A DNA stretch of 16,494 bases from Candidatus Fischerbacteria bacterium RBG_13_37_8 (GCA_001780385.1 MFGW01000205.1:1-16494); one strand, 5' to 3'. Counted from the first letter of the stretch, positions 8,033 through 16,314 are shown. The notes: a model not told the origin generated them from the sequence alone. Translations and numbers: made by a program.

Positions 8033-8139
8033 TGTCATTATGAGTCCTGCGCCAGCGGGACGTAATAATCCATAATGGACTGTGCTTCTTTATCCCATCA
8101 GGAATTGCTACGTTTACCTCCGGCAAACTCACAATGACA
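8033..8139. repeat. MITE-like palindromic intergenic repeat
   Basis: The ends are inverted: TGTCATTATGAGT at 8033-8045 and ACTCACAATGACA at 8127-8139 (12 of 13 match). Similarity continues inward through ACGTA-nn-AAT-CC, giving imperfect arms of about 39 bases (8033-8071 and 8101-8139) around a 29-base centre. The left arm also contains a small hairpin, TCCTGC-GCCA-GCGGGA. No transposase is encoded, and no target duplication is obvious. It fills most of the gap between pyrF and the barrel gene. Confidence 0.75.
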
Positions 8140-8161
8140 TATCCTTTCTAATATTAAATAC

Positions 8162-8854
8162 TTAAAGCGCATTCAGACCATCCTGTACTATTGCTTGAAA
8201 TGCATCCTTAGGATTTGTCGCTTGAATTATCGGTCTCCCTACTACTATATAATCAGCACCGTTTTTAAAAGCTATCGAAGGTGATGCTGCGCGTTTCTGA
8301 TCATCGAGTTTTCCTTCAGGTAAACGAATTCCTGGCACTACCGTCTTAAAATCTTTGCCATATATTTTTTTGATTGCTGCTACTTCCATCGGCGAACATA
8401 CCACTCCAGCTAAACCAGCATTTTTAGCAACATGACATAAACTGAGAACCCTCGCTCTCGTCTGCTCATCCCCTTCTACACTCGTCAGCACGGTTACCCC
8501 AATCAAAAGCGGCAACTTATAATTTCCCTTTACGCAATATTCCGCTACCCTCATCTGTACTTCTCTTAATGATTCTTCTCCCGCTAAACAATGATAATTT
8601 ATAATATCTACTCCCGCCTCCACTCCAGCAATCGAAGCAAGCGCCATCGAATTCGGTATATCAAAAAATTTTAAATCAAAAAATATTTTCTTCCCTCGCT
8701 TTTTCATCTCTTTTATAAATGCAGGTCCAACTTTCGTAAACAACACAATCCCTATCTTATAAAAAACAGCCTCATCTCCTAGTTGCTCGACAAGCAATCG
8801 CGCTTTTTCTTCTGAATCAGTATCCAATGCTATTATTATTTTATCATGAATCAT
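8162..8854 (-). CDS. pyrF: Orotidine 5'-phosphate decarboxylase
   Basis: A 230-residue enzyme of normal size for bacterial OMP decarboxylase. It converts OMP to UMP in the last step of de novo pyrimidine synthesis, acting as a cytosolic homodimeric TIM barrel. The catalytic tetrad region is intact: D60, K62 and D65 in FFDLKFFDIPN, and D11 in ALD near the N-terminus. The phosphate-gripping motifs VPGIR (173-177) and VVGRPI (204-209) are also intact. Its ATG overlaps the ftsE stop by 4 bases (ATGA), and AGGAGG lies 7 bases before the ATG. No other pyrimidine genes are in the window. Confidence 0.96.
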   Translation of the reverse strand: MIHDKIIIALDTDSEEKARLLVEQLGDEAVFYKIGIVLFTKVGPAFIKEMKKRGKKIFFDLKFFDIPNSMALASIAGVEAGVDIINYHCLAGEESLREVQMRVAEYCVKGNYKLPLLIGVTVLTSVEGDEQTRARVLSLCHVAKNAGLAGVVCSPMEVAAIKKIYGKDFKTVVPGIRLPEGKLDDQKRAASPSIAFKNGADYIVVGRPIIQATNPKDAFQAIVQDGLNAL

Positions 8855-9537
8855 TTTTTTCCTCCTACAATAGTGTAATCATCAACTATCTGTCCTCTAT
8901 CCAAACAAATAATTCTTCCTCCTATCAACCGGATTAATTCTTTATCGTGAGTGGCAATCACTGCCGTTGTGCCCTGCCGGTTAATAGATTTGAATATCTC
9001 CATAATCTCAAGCGATAAATCAGGATCCAGGTTTCCTGTGGGCTCATCAGCAAGTAAAATGGCTGGTTTATTTATCAGTGCCCTCGCAATTGCCACGCGT
9101 TGCTGTTCTCCTCCCGATAACATCGGTGGAAAAGATTTTAATTTATGCTGTAATCCAACCTTTCTTAATATCTCAAATACATGCAATCTCTGCTCCCGGA
9201 ATGATGTTCCCAATATCTGCAATACTATGGCAACATTTTCATAAATCGTCTTACGATTCAATAATTTAAAATCCTGAAATACAAATCCGATATTTCTCCT
9301 GAAATCAGGTATCTGCGCCATTGGCAATTTACTTAAATTCCGCCCCAACACTAATATCTGACCCTTGGTGGGTAATTCCTGCCTGAGTATTAATTTCAGA
9401 AAAGTTGATTTGCCGGCGCCCGATGGCCCCGTCACAAAACAAAAATCCCCCTTCTCTATTGATAACGTAGCATTATCAATAGCTAAATTGTTTCCTTCGT
9501 ATACCTTCGCAACATTAAAAAATTTTATCATCTCCAT
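8851..9537 (-). CDS. ftsE: Cell-division ATP-binding protein FtsE
   Basis: A 228-residue ABC ATPase. FtsE normally pairs with FtsX and links the division ring to periplasmic murein hydrolases. Motifs are complete: Walker A GPSGAGKST (37-45), Q-loop Q88 in FVFQDFKLL, signature LSGGEQQR (140-147), Walker B with D164-E165 (LLADEPTGNLD) and H-loop H197. FVFQDFKLL and the ENVA segment are characteristic of FtsE rather than LolD, though LolD-type lipoprotein exporters are close relatives. No ftsX follows: pyrF overlaps directly. The ATG lies inside the transketolase gene (23-base overlap) with no good ribosome site, so it probably depends on upstream translation; the second ATG at 9531 is an alternative. 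It ends in TGA. Confidence 0.88.
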   Translation of the reverse strand: MEMIKFFNVAKVYEGNNLAIDNATLSIEKGDFCFVTGPSGAGKSTFLKLILRQELPTKGQILVLGRNLSKLPMAQIPDFRRNIGFVFQDFKLLNRKTIYENVAIVLQILGTSFREQRLHVFEILRKVGLQHKLKSFPPMLSGGEQQRVAIARALINKPAILLADEPTGNLDPDLSLEIMEIFKSINRQGTTAVIATHDKELIRLIGGRIICLDRGQIVDDYTIVGGKK

Positions 9538-10357
9538 GCGTTAATTCATCCACTGCTCTTTGATATTCATCATCTTTAGGAGCAACACCATGATACTCTG
9601 CTTTATTCTCCATAAAACTTACCCCTTTTCCTTTTACTGTCCTTGCTATTATCATCACAGGTTTGCTTTTTACCCTATCAGCAAGATCCAATGCCTCGGT
9701 AATAGCATAAAAATCATGCCCATCTATATACATTACTTCCCATCCAAATGCAATCCATTTATCAGTAATAGGTTCTATATTCTTTACTTCCCTTACCGCT
9801 CCATCTATTTGTAAACCGTTATAATCCAATATGGCACATAAATTATCAAGTTTATAGTGTGCTGCTGACATTGCTGCTTCCCATACCTGCCCCTCCTGGC
9901 ATTCACCATCTCCAAGAATCACGTATATCTTATATCCTTTCTTATCAAGCTTGGCTGCCATTGCCATTCCATTCCCAATTGATAAACCCTGCCCTAATGA
10001 ACCAGTTGATGCTTCAAGTCCGGGAGTCTTTAACATGTCCGGATGCCCCTGCAGTTTTCCTTCTACTGTCCTCAGTTTCCATAATTCATCCTTCGAAATA
10101 ACGCTTAAATCCGCCAACACCGCATAGAGCGCTGGACAGGCATGTCCCTTGGAAAGAATGACCCGATCCCTCTCCTCCCAATGAATATCTGCAGAATTAT
10201 ATTTCATCTTATAATAGTATAATCCTACTAATATATCTATTACTGATAAGGAACCTCCTGTATGTCCTGAACGTGCTATGTGTAACATCTTTAATATATC
10301 CAAACGTAATTCTAACGCTTTTTTCTTTAAATGTTGATATCGTTCTTCTGTTAACAT
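9515..10357 (-). CDS. Transketolase, N-terminal (TPP-binding) subunit
   Basis: A 280-residue protein matching the first half of a full transketolase (about 620-670 residues), as in organisms that encode the enzyme as two genes. Conserved pieces: ARSGHTGGSLS (H32), SKGHACPALY (H72), GHPD (H105), the TPP/Mg site GDGECQEGQVWEAA (149-162) with N180 in DYN, and the closing YHG (H257). The enzyme transfers two-carbon units in the pentose phosphate pathway. The C-terminal subunit should carry the pyrimidine-binding and dimer half, yet ftsE overlaps the 3' end instead, so that gene must lie elsewhere. GAGGAAGG lies before the ATG. A related split enzyme, such as DXP synthase or a sugar-amine transketolase paralogue, is less likely. 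Confidence 0.9.
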   Translation of the reverse strand: MLTEERYQHLKKKALELRLDILKMLHIARSGHTGGSLSVIDILVGLYYYKMKYNSADIHWEERDRVILSKGHACPALYAVLADLSVISKDELWKLRTVEGKLQGHPDMLKTPGLEASTGSLGQGLSIGNGMAMAAKLDKKGYKIYVILGDGECQEGQVWEAAMSAAHYKLDNLCAILDYNGLQIDGAVREVKNIEPITDKWIAFGWEVMYIDGHDFYAITEALDLADRVKSKPVMIIARTVKGKGVSFMENKAEYHGVAPKDDEYQRAVDELTHGDDKIF

Positions 10358-10380
10358 TCTTTACCTTCCTCGTTGAACAT

Positions 10381-11112
10381 TTAATAGGGTAATTTGAATT
10401 TCCCGCTGCTTATTGCAGCAATTATAGCAATAGAAGCTATTATCGCTAATCCAAAGCATAATACCAGTGGAAATAATACTGCAAATACTGCCTTGCCCGT
10501 GGTCGTTTTATGTATTTCCCGTAAACCTACTATATAAAGAACCGCAGACCATATCACCGCTATTAAACCACCGCATAATGGCACAGCCTGAAATATCATT
10601 GGACTCTGCGAATAACACACTGCTTTAAATGTAGCTTCAAAACCTTCTTTTGCACCTCCGACTATTAACAATAATAAATGAAATATCGCAGTAATTATAA
10701 AAAATCCTATAGTAATAAAAATTGGCGACAACACTATCATGAGAATAAGAAATCCACCCCTGAACATATGTTCAAATTGACTTGCCTCAGCACCAGGGAT
10801 TCGAAAAGAACCAAAACTGAATACAAAATTCCAAAAGTAACCAAACAAACCAGCAATAAATGATATTAAAATACCATAAAAGAATGCATTCCACATATTG
10901 CCTCTGGGCGGAACAGTCTTAAAAAAACGTGCCGGATTAATTGTAGATTCCTTCCAGGTTTTTAAAAGCGCATCCACAAAACCATACTTGCCTCTATCTT
11001 CCCATGCACAAATTTTCGCAACCTGTACCTGTTCAATTCTCGCTCCACAATGAGGACAAAATTCTATACCTTCTACCTGTTCAAAATCATGTCCGCAACT
11101 TGTACATTTCAT
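10381..11112 (-). CDS. Zinc-ribbon, Yip1-family membrane protein
   Basis: A 243-residue protein. An N-terminal zinc ribbon uses C3, C6, C19 and C22 (CTSCG...FCPHCGA). After a linker containing a TWKESTINPARFFKTVPPRG segment, typical before Yip1 domains, there are about five hydrophobic segments (roughly 73-97, 114-135, 138-148, 168-196 and 208-233). This order matches bacterial zinc-ribbon/Yip1 proteins of unknown function that sit in the inner membrane with the ribbon in the cytosol. AGGAGG precedes the ATG, and a good promoter lies 38 bases upstream. It leads the cluster through transketolase, ftsE and pyrF, with 23 bases to the next gene. No specific role can be given. Confidence 0.85.
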   Translation of the reverse strand: MKCTSCGHDFEQVEGIEFCPHCGARIEQVQVAKICAWEDRGKYGFVDALLKTWKESTINPARFFKTVPPRGNMWNAFFYGILISFIAGLFGYFWNFVFSFGSFRIPGAEASQFEHMFRGGFLILMIVLSPIFITIGFFIITAIFHLLLLIVGGAKEGFEATFKAVCYSQSPMIFQAVPLCGGLIAVIWSAVLYIVGLREIHKTTTGKAVFAVLFPLVLCFGLAIIASIAIIAAISSGKFKLPY

Positions 11113-11149
11113 GGTTTCCTCCTATATTTATTTATTTTCCATCAGTCTC

Positions 11150-11178
11150 ATAATATCGCATGCCGCATTTTTTTTCAA
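11150..11178 (-). promoter_or_regulatory. Sigma-70-type promoter of the yip1-like/transketolase/ftsE/pyrF cluster
   Basis: On the minus strand, TTGAAA (11178-11173) and TATTAT (11155-11150) are separated by exactly 17 bases; each hexamer has one mismatch to consensus. The start would be near 11143, leaving a leader of about 30 bases that contains the AGGAGG of the zinc-ribbon gene. Confidence 0.65.
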
Positions 11179-11288
11179 CCACATGAAGAGTAAATTCTTC
11201 CGATTGACTGTCAGAAGATGTTTTTAAGAAATGCCACTGGCTGAGTATTGCAGGTAATTGCGCAAAGCACAAAGGCAGATATCAATTA

Positions 11289-11543
11289 TTAAACCGCCAC
11301 TTTTTGTATCTTCAATTTTGCTGCTTCAATCTCAGGAATTGATTCATGATCACGAATTTTTAATTTTAGCCACTCTTCCAAAACTTCCATTATCTCTTCT
11401 TCAAGGATGCCTTCCTGTTGACTGCCTTCATACAATATCTCTGCATCCGCATCCTCTTTCTTACGACTGACCTTGACATTGACTACCTCATATTCTCCGC
11501 AGACACTTGCCCAACTGATATTGCCTTTGCCATGCTTGAACGC
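11289..11543 (-). pseudogene. Fragment E: C-terminal tail after an in-frame TGA
   Basis: Directly after the TGA at 11544-11546, the same frame stays open for 84 codons and then stops at TAA. The translation starts AFKHGKGNISWASVCGEYEV and continues with an acidic, Glu-rich helical segment (EGILEEEIMEVLEEWLKLK). Its amino-acid makeup is coding-like, and the other two frames are full of stops. It has no good start codon or ribosome site of its own, so it is best seen as the original C-terminus of the fragment upstream. Confidence 0.65.
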
Positions 11544-12899
11544 TCACATTATTATTGCGCCATCCTCTAACTCCTGCGTTATCCCTGTCTGTACTCGTTT
11601 CACCGAACCATCTGAATCAAGCACATTCTCTGTTGCGCTGTCATGTGTTCCTTTATCTTGTTGCAACGGCGCTGGGATGCAAAATGCCGCTACCTCTACC
11701 ACATTCGATAACGGTATCTCTCCACAATTAGACATCACCTCTATTGCATAATATATCCAACCTGTTATGCTGCAGGCAAATTCTACCAGAAACTCCTCCG
11801 CTAACTCCTCATATTCCACGTACTCTTCCCATTGCCCCTGTGTGTAGCCATAATGCAACCGGTACCCTGTTATCTGACTCTCACTCATATAATCAATATG
11901 CGCCATCTTGTATCCCACAATTACACATACCGGCGGTATTTTGGCATCGTCGCATACCATCTCGAATCCTCGATTCTCCAGCTTTGATGGCACACCACAG
12001 TAATTGCTCGACACCGCTACCTGAAAAGCCGCATCCTTCATTACATTTATCACCGAGGCGCTTGCCACGATATCTCCCGGCTGACCTTCCCGCTGTTCTA
12101 TCTCAAATCCTGCTTCATAAAGAGGCGGTACCGTATCATCTTCTAATTCAATCACCCTCGTGCCATGCGGCGCTATCGCATATTGCTTGACTCTGCTTGT
12201 CCCGGCGTACTCTCTTACTATCTCAAAAGACCTGCCTGTCGAAGCGTTATTATGCACATATACACGTGTCCTCAAATCTACATATTGCGTTTGTTCATCA
12301 ATCCAGAATGAACCGTGCAATTGTTTGGAGCGTGCATAGGCAGGATCCTTTATTCCGATATCCTCGGCATATTGCTTATTGAAATGCTCAATTGCGCTGT
12401 GTCCTACGACTGAATAAGCCGTTGCGGGAATCAGCTCGATGCTCCCTTCAGTTATTACCACTGGATTGCCCATTACCTCTGCTACACTTATCTGCCTCCA
12501 TTCATAACCGGCAAGCGTCACTTCTTCACTTATCGTCGGCGTTCCTCCTGCCTTGGAATAATAATTCATCACTATCGTTACCGCATCCGCTTTCGTATTC
12601 TGCAACCATACCTTCGTGTCATCATGCGCTGATACTATGAAATACGGCACCGTCAATAATCCACTGCCATACCTCAATGTGTCTTTAAATTCAATATCGT
12701 ACTGTTTCTGCCCATTTATGTGATTTATAGCTGTCAATGCGCCAGCCCGTCCTATGTATTCAAGCTCGATGCTTCCTTTGTCCGCAGAGATGCCACTTCC
12801 TGCTATCAGTTCATTGAGATTCAGTTTTATCGATGCATTGGCTCCCACTACCGGTAATCCTGTGAATTCATAGTCGCCGCTCATCCAGCGCAGCAGCAT
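11544..12899 (-). pseudogene. Fragment D: C-terminal Ig/FN3-like region of the RHS-like protein
   Basis: A 451-codon open frame, beta-rich, with FN3-like passages such as ITGYRLHYGYTQGQWEEYVE. It also has a segment of the type found in adhesin and sortase-era surface proteins (LTVPYFIVSAHDDTKVWLQN). An in-frame ATG at 12899 exists, but coding-like sequence (DDSTEEISYT) runs upstream of it, overlapping the end of fragment C in another frame. That suggests a lost reading frame rather than a true start; GGAGG lies 14 bases before the ATG, too far for a strong site. It ends at TGA 11544-11546, beyond which the frame reopens. If annotated alone it would be a 451-residue hypothetical protein. Confidence 0.7.
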
Positions 12900-15517
12900 A
12901 GTATAACTGATTTCCTCCGTAGAGTCATCTCTCCTATATCTACATCGGCACGCGTCGACTTGTAATACACATTCAAATAATCATACGGCTTGACCTTATT
13001 CCAGGAGATTGTTTTTTCATATGGTGATGCCAATACCATCCGGTGTTCTACATCACCGAAGAGCAAATTAGGATCTCGCGTATCATACATAGCAAAAGAT
13101 AGATTCAACACGCGACTCCACGTCGTCCATTCTTCCGGCAAACTAAAAGTGAATGTTTTCTCCCCGTCAGGCTCGATTATCTCTCCCGGCTCCAGTTCCA
13201 CTAAATACTGCTCCAAGCCTTCAGTTAATCCCGAAGAAAAAGCGCTGTTGTCACGCGCGCCGGAAGATACAATCCTGCCCAGTATTACCGATAACTTTGT
13301 GTACCCGAACTGCCAGTTTTGCAATGAACAGTAATTCTTGAAGGTAATGCTCACGACACTATCTGTCGTTACTATTTTGCTTATAGAAGCGTTAATAAAG
13401 TGCGAGTTAAATTCATTTGTGGCAGTGACAAAACTTTCCGACGGTGAGATAGTTACTAAACCTGCGCCATTTATCAACTTAATGGTGAGGTAATAAGTGC
13501 TTCCAGCATCAAGTGTGAAACCTGTAACGACAACATTATCGAATTGCGTGGCATCAAATTCAGTCCAGTTGACCACGTTAGTTTTTCCCGGTCCCGTGCC
13601 AATAGCAAAATAAGCTTTTATGCCGGAGACATCATCTTCACCACGCCAATTGAACTGCACGCGGTCGATGTGACTCCAGCAACCTTGCGGTCCATGCATA
13701 TACTCTAATTCCGGCGCCGTCTTGTCAACTGTTATTACATCAGAACAACGGTAAGAAATAAGCTTCGCTTCATTCATTATCTCGAAGGCAATGCGGTACT
13801 GACATGCCTGGCATAGTGTGTCGGACAGCGACTCTACAATTTCATCCGGTGTCACATACATCGGCGGTGATAGTGTCAGATAAGGAACCTTGTCGGGACT
13901 TTGGTAACTGCAATCACCGGTTCCCTCAGACAACCAGGCACGACGTGCAGTCAATGTGCTCTCCTCCTCTGAAGCTGTCCATGCATAGGTTATGACATTA
14001 TCCGATACATATTGAGGCACCTCAAATGTATCTATCCTGGGAGTGGTCTTATCTTCATCTATCGTTGCAATGAGATTGCCATTGAAATATATATAATCCT
14101 TGACCTTATCCAATTCGCCTTCTCTTGAGTAATAGTATTCCTGTATTACATTATCAGCCTGGTCATGAACGTAGAGAATGGTACTATCCGGTAATTTTTT
14201 GATTACCCGTATCCCATTGCCGTCATAGTCATATACAATAAACACATCATCGCTGCTGGAACCAGTCTTCGGGTATGCATAGCGTTGTTCGCTGTAGATT
14301 TGTCCGAAGCGATTATTCGTTACCGGCTCGCCGGAAGCGCACACCTGCCCGTAATAACAATAGGTAGTCAGGGCATCCGGTTCGAGTCCCGAGAGACTGC
14401 AGGTTTTGCTGTAAGCTGTGTATAAGCCGCTCTCTGTAAATGTATTAATGACCCATCGTTCAATGTTGTAAGGCTCATATGAGCGATGCATCATTTTTGT
14501 CATTTCCTGGCCTTGAATGGTCGCTTGTTGACATTCTAACACCTGCTGACCATAGTAATCATCATATTTATATTCTACGACAACCTGCTTATTAGAATCA
14601 TCGTTAAATGTAGTAATTTTTCTCTCCAACCTAAGGTTGTTATATTTGCTATTGTCACCTACATAAAAATATTCTTCAGTTCGCATTTTATTCTGATTAG
14701 CGTCTTTGTAATCTATCATTTTGACAAGTGAAACTTCAGCCATGCATTTAAAATTATCATTATCAGGATCCATTGCTTCATGATAGAAGAAATATTTTGT
14801 ATAATTATTTTCTGCATCCTTAATTGTAGTGGTAATGGGATTCGACACCTCGCTTGGCCCAATTGAGGCTTGGCGATCATATTCCCAGATATATTTTTCA
14901 TTACCATTAGTAACGGTCTTCTTTACTACTTCCCGAGTGTCTTCTTCGTTTATGTCTATATATGGCAGATCCTTTCCTTTTCTGATTCCAATACAGCCTA
15001 CATATCCATATTCGCCATATTCATATTCAACTTCTCCATCAGTCGGATAGCTTATGTTTGATAATTCCCCGTATTCATTATAATCGTACTGAATTTTCAA
15101 TCCATTAGGCAATATCACCTGCGTAAGCAGTACTGCATATCTGTCACCCGGCGGAAGCTTATTTGATAAACTCACGGGAAGTTGCTGATTTGGGTTTGTT
15201 TGATACGGATCGTCTTTGAATCTCACCAGGTCAGATGAATATGATAGAATCGAGTTCCCTTCCTCAGAATTTCTTTCTGTATCCTTAAAAACATTATATT
15301 GATACTCTTCAACACTTGATGCTGAATCCGAAAATAATTCATTACGGCTGACGCTATTAGATAAATTCACTTGTGAATCAGCCGATTCATCATTCGCTGA
15401 TTCATCTATGAAAGGCGCAAATGCATATTGAGAGCAATAAGGACCTTCACATGGTGGACTTATACAATCACAAAGAGGTTCAGGAGGGTCTGCATTGCGC
15501 GAAACACACATGTGCAT
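12881..15517 (-). pseudogene. Fragment C: YD-repeat/RHS-like core with Ig-like modules
   Basis: The longest open stretch, 878 codons. Residues about 1-110 are Cys-, Ser- and Glu-rich. YD-type repeats occupy about 135-490 (ILPNGLKIQYDYNEYGELSN; VEYEYGEYGYVG; VYDYDGNGIRVIKKL; ILYVHDQADNVIQEYYY; YIYFNGNLIATIDED), matching RHS core phrases. After that the sequence switches to Ig/FN3-like strands (YVSDNVITYAWTASEEES; VDKTAPELEY; GEDDVSGIKAYFAIGTGPGK). The DHLGSP/RYYDP end of a complete RHS core is not present. The last 20 residues (MTLRRKSVILCCCAG) look out of frame. No good start: the ATG at 15517 lies inside the preceding fragment's frame, so this is a piece of a longer gene. Confidence 0.75.
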
Positions 15518-15977
15518 AATTATCCCTGCCTTCTGCTACAATTTGGAATTTATAATGTCCCGTCTGATAGCCTCCTGGCTCTCCTTTGGCAGTTATAAAG
15601 AAAAAATAAGGATATACTACATCAATAGTATTTACAAGGGAATAATTACCATTCAGCGTAGGCGAATAAAATACTTTTACCTGTGCATCCCCGTATGAAT
15701 TGAACGCTTCTCCTCTAATATGCGGACCCTGGGAATTGCCTATGCACATAGTTCCAATGGGAATAGCATCACTGAGCGGACTTTCATCATCTGCACCATC
15801 AGAAAGTGAAAACTGCGGCCAACATGAATGTACTTTCCCACCAGGATCATCGCAACTTCCATCCTTGAAGTTTTCAAGAGTACGGCAGCAGCCAAAGTAA
15901 TTATCATTTGGATCGCCGTAATCATCATGCTCAAATTGACCTCTGCATGCAACCGGTCTATTCGGACACGCAGGCCA
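15480..15977 (-). pseudogene. Fragment B2: Cys-rich region between the TAG and the second frameshift
   Basis: After the TAG at 15978-15980 the frame continues (WPACPNRPVACRGQFEHDDY, then GCCRTLENFKDGSCDDPGGK) and stays open to TGA at 15480-15482. An ATG at 15749 would give an 89-residue protein (MCIGNSQGPHIRGEAFNSYG...), but the open frame reaches back to the TAG without a better start. Many Cys, Asp and Asn residues suggest an extracellular domain. The last codons are out of frame with fragment C; the frame changes between about 15538 and 15480. Confidence 0.65.
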
Positions 15978-15980
15978 CTA

Positions 15981-16232
15981 TGGCGTATTCTGATAAGAAC
16001 AGGGCATCGTTTTTAAAACTGCATTGCTGCCGTTATTAAAAGATTTAACTTCTACATAATAGATACCTCTACTGAATGTATATTGCTTGCCATTGTAAAT
16101 CCCGCTACATTGGTTGGAAAAATAAAAATATAAATGCTCATTTATAATTATCATCGACGAAATGGACATAATCCCATTGTACGGAGGTCGGTTCAACATA
16201 GTGTGTAAAAGTATATTTTGTTCCGTCGCCAA
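15981..16232 (-). pseudogene. Fragment B1: beta-rich N-terminal region ending at TAG
   Basis: This frame is open from at least 16232 to the TAG at 15978-15980. Its second half (EHLYFYFSNQCSGIYNGKQY, then TFSRGIYYVEVKSFNNG) is coding-like and beta-rich. The first 26 codons, after an ATG at 16232, look out of frame. That stretch is better explained by fragment A in the other frame, so the original reading frame switches near 16138-16150. Confidence 0.6.
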
Positions 16233-16314
16233 GCCATAACACCCATTTCTGATTTTGGGGAAGAGCTGCTTTAGTACAATGTACTGCTCTGATATAGCTT
16301 GATTCTTTGTTCAT
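16138..16314 (-). pseudogene. Fragment A: N-terminal 58 codons
   Basis: An ATG at 16314 starts MNKESSYIRAVHCTKAALPQ, followed by NQKWVLWLGDGTKYTFTHYV and ends at TGA 16138-16140. AGGGG lies about 4 bases before the ATG. There is no hydrophobic signal sequence, which is odd for an RHS-like surface protein. The content is Trp- and Tyr-rich and joins well in style to fragment B1 by a +1-type shift near residue 55. It is probably the true 5' end, as a promoter lies upstream. Confidence 0.55.

Larger units (their letters stand above)
11289..16314 (-). pseudogene. Decayed giant YD-repeat/RHS-like multidomain protein gene
   Basis: Five coding-like stretches, read in order on the minus strand, give one protein of about 1,670 codons if three frameshifts and two stops are bridged. 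The breaks are a +1-type shift near 16138-16232, a TAG at 15978-15980, a +1-type shift near 15480-15538, a -1-type shift near 12881-12960, and a TGA at 11544-11546. The gene ends at TAA 11289-11291. The parts are a Cys- and Asn/Asp-rich N-terminal region, YD repeats of an RHS-like core, Ig/FN3-like modules and an acidic tail. Proteins of this type are usually surface-exposed or secreted, but no signal peptide is seen here. Intact neighbours make sequencing error unlikely. Single fragments may still be translated. Confidence 0.75.

Noticed and set aside
11150..11180. Run of eight T after GCATGCCGCA as a terminator for the RHS-like gene
   Set aside because: GCATGC is self-complementary with no loop and there is no stable stem before the T run; the same bases make a good minus-strand promoter.
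11473..12640. Chain of plus-strand open frames opposite fragment D
   Set aside because: They are Pro/Ser/His-rich with low-complexity leucine runs, lack ribosome sites, and lie opposite a better minus-strand coding frame; they are antisense shadows.
15740..15952. Minus-strand 70-codon ORF starting MHAEVNLSMM
   Set aside because: It is Met/Ile-rich noise in a frame offset from the Cys-rich frame of fragment B2, which reads as real protein continuous with its neighbours.
11289..16314. Alternative genetic code with TGA as Trp or Gly
   Set aside because: TGA is the natural stop of the receiver, kinase, permease and ftsE genes at expected family lengths.
11544..16314. Diversity-generating retroelement or polymorphic toxin cassette
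   Set aside because: No reverse transcriptase, template repeat, immunity gene or toxin-like C-terminus is visible in the window.
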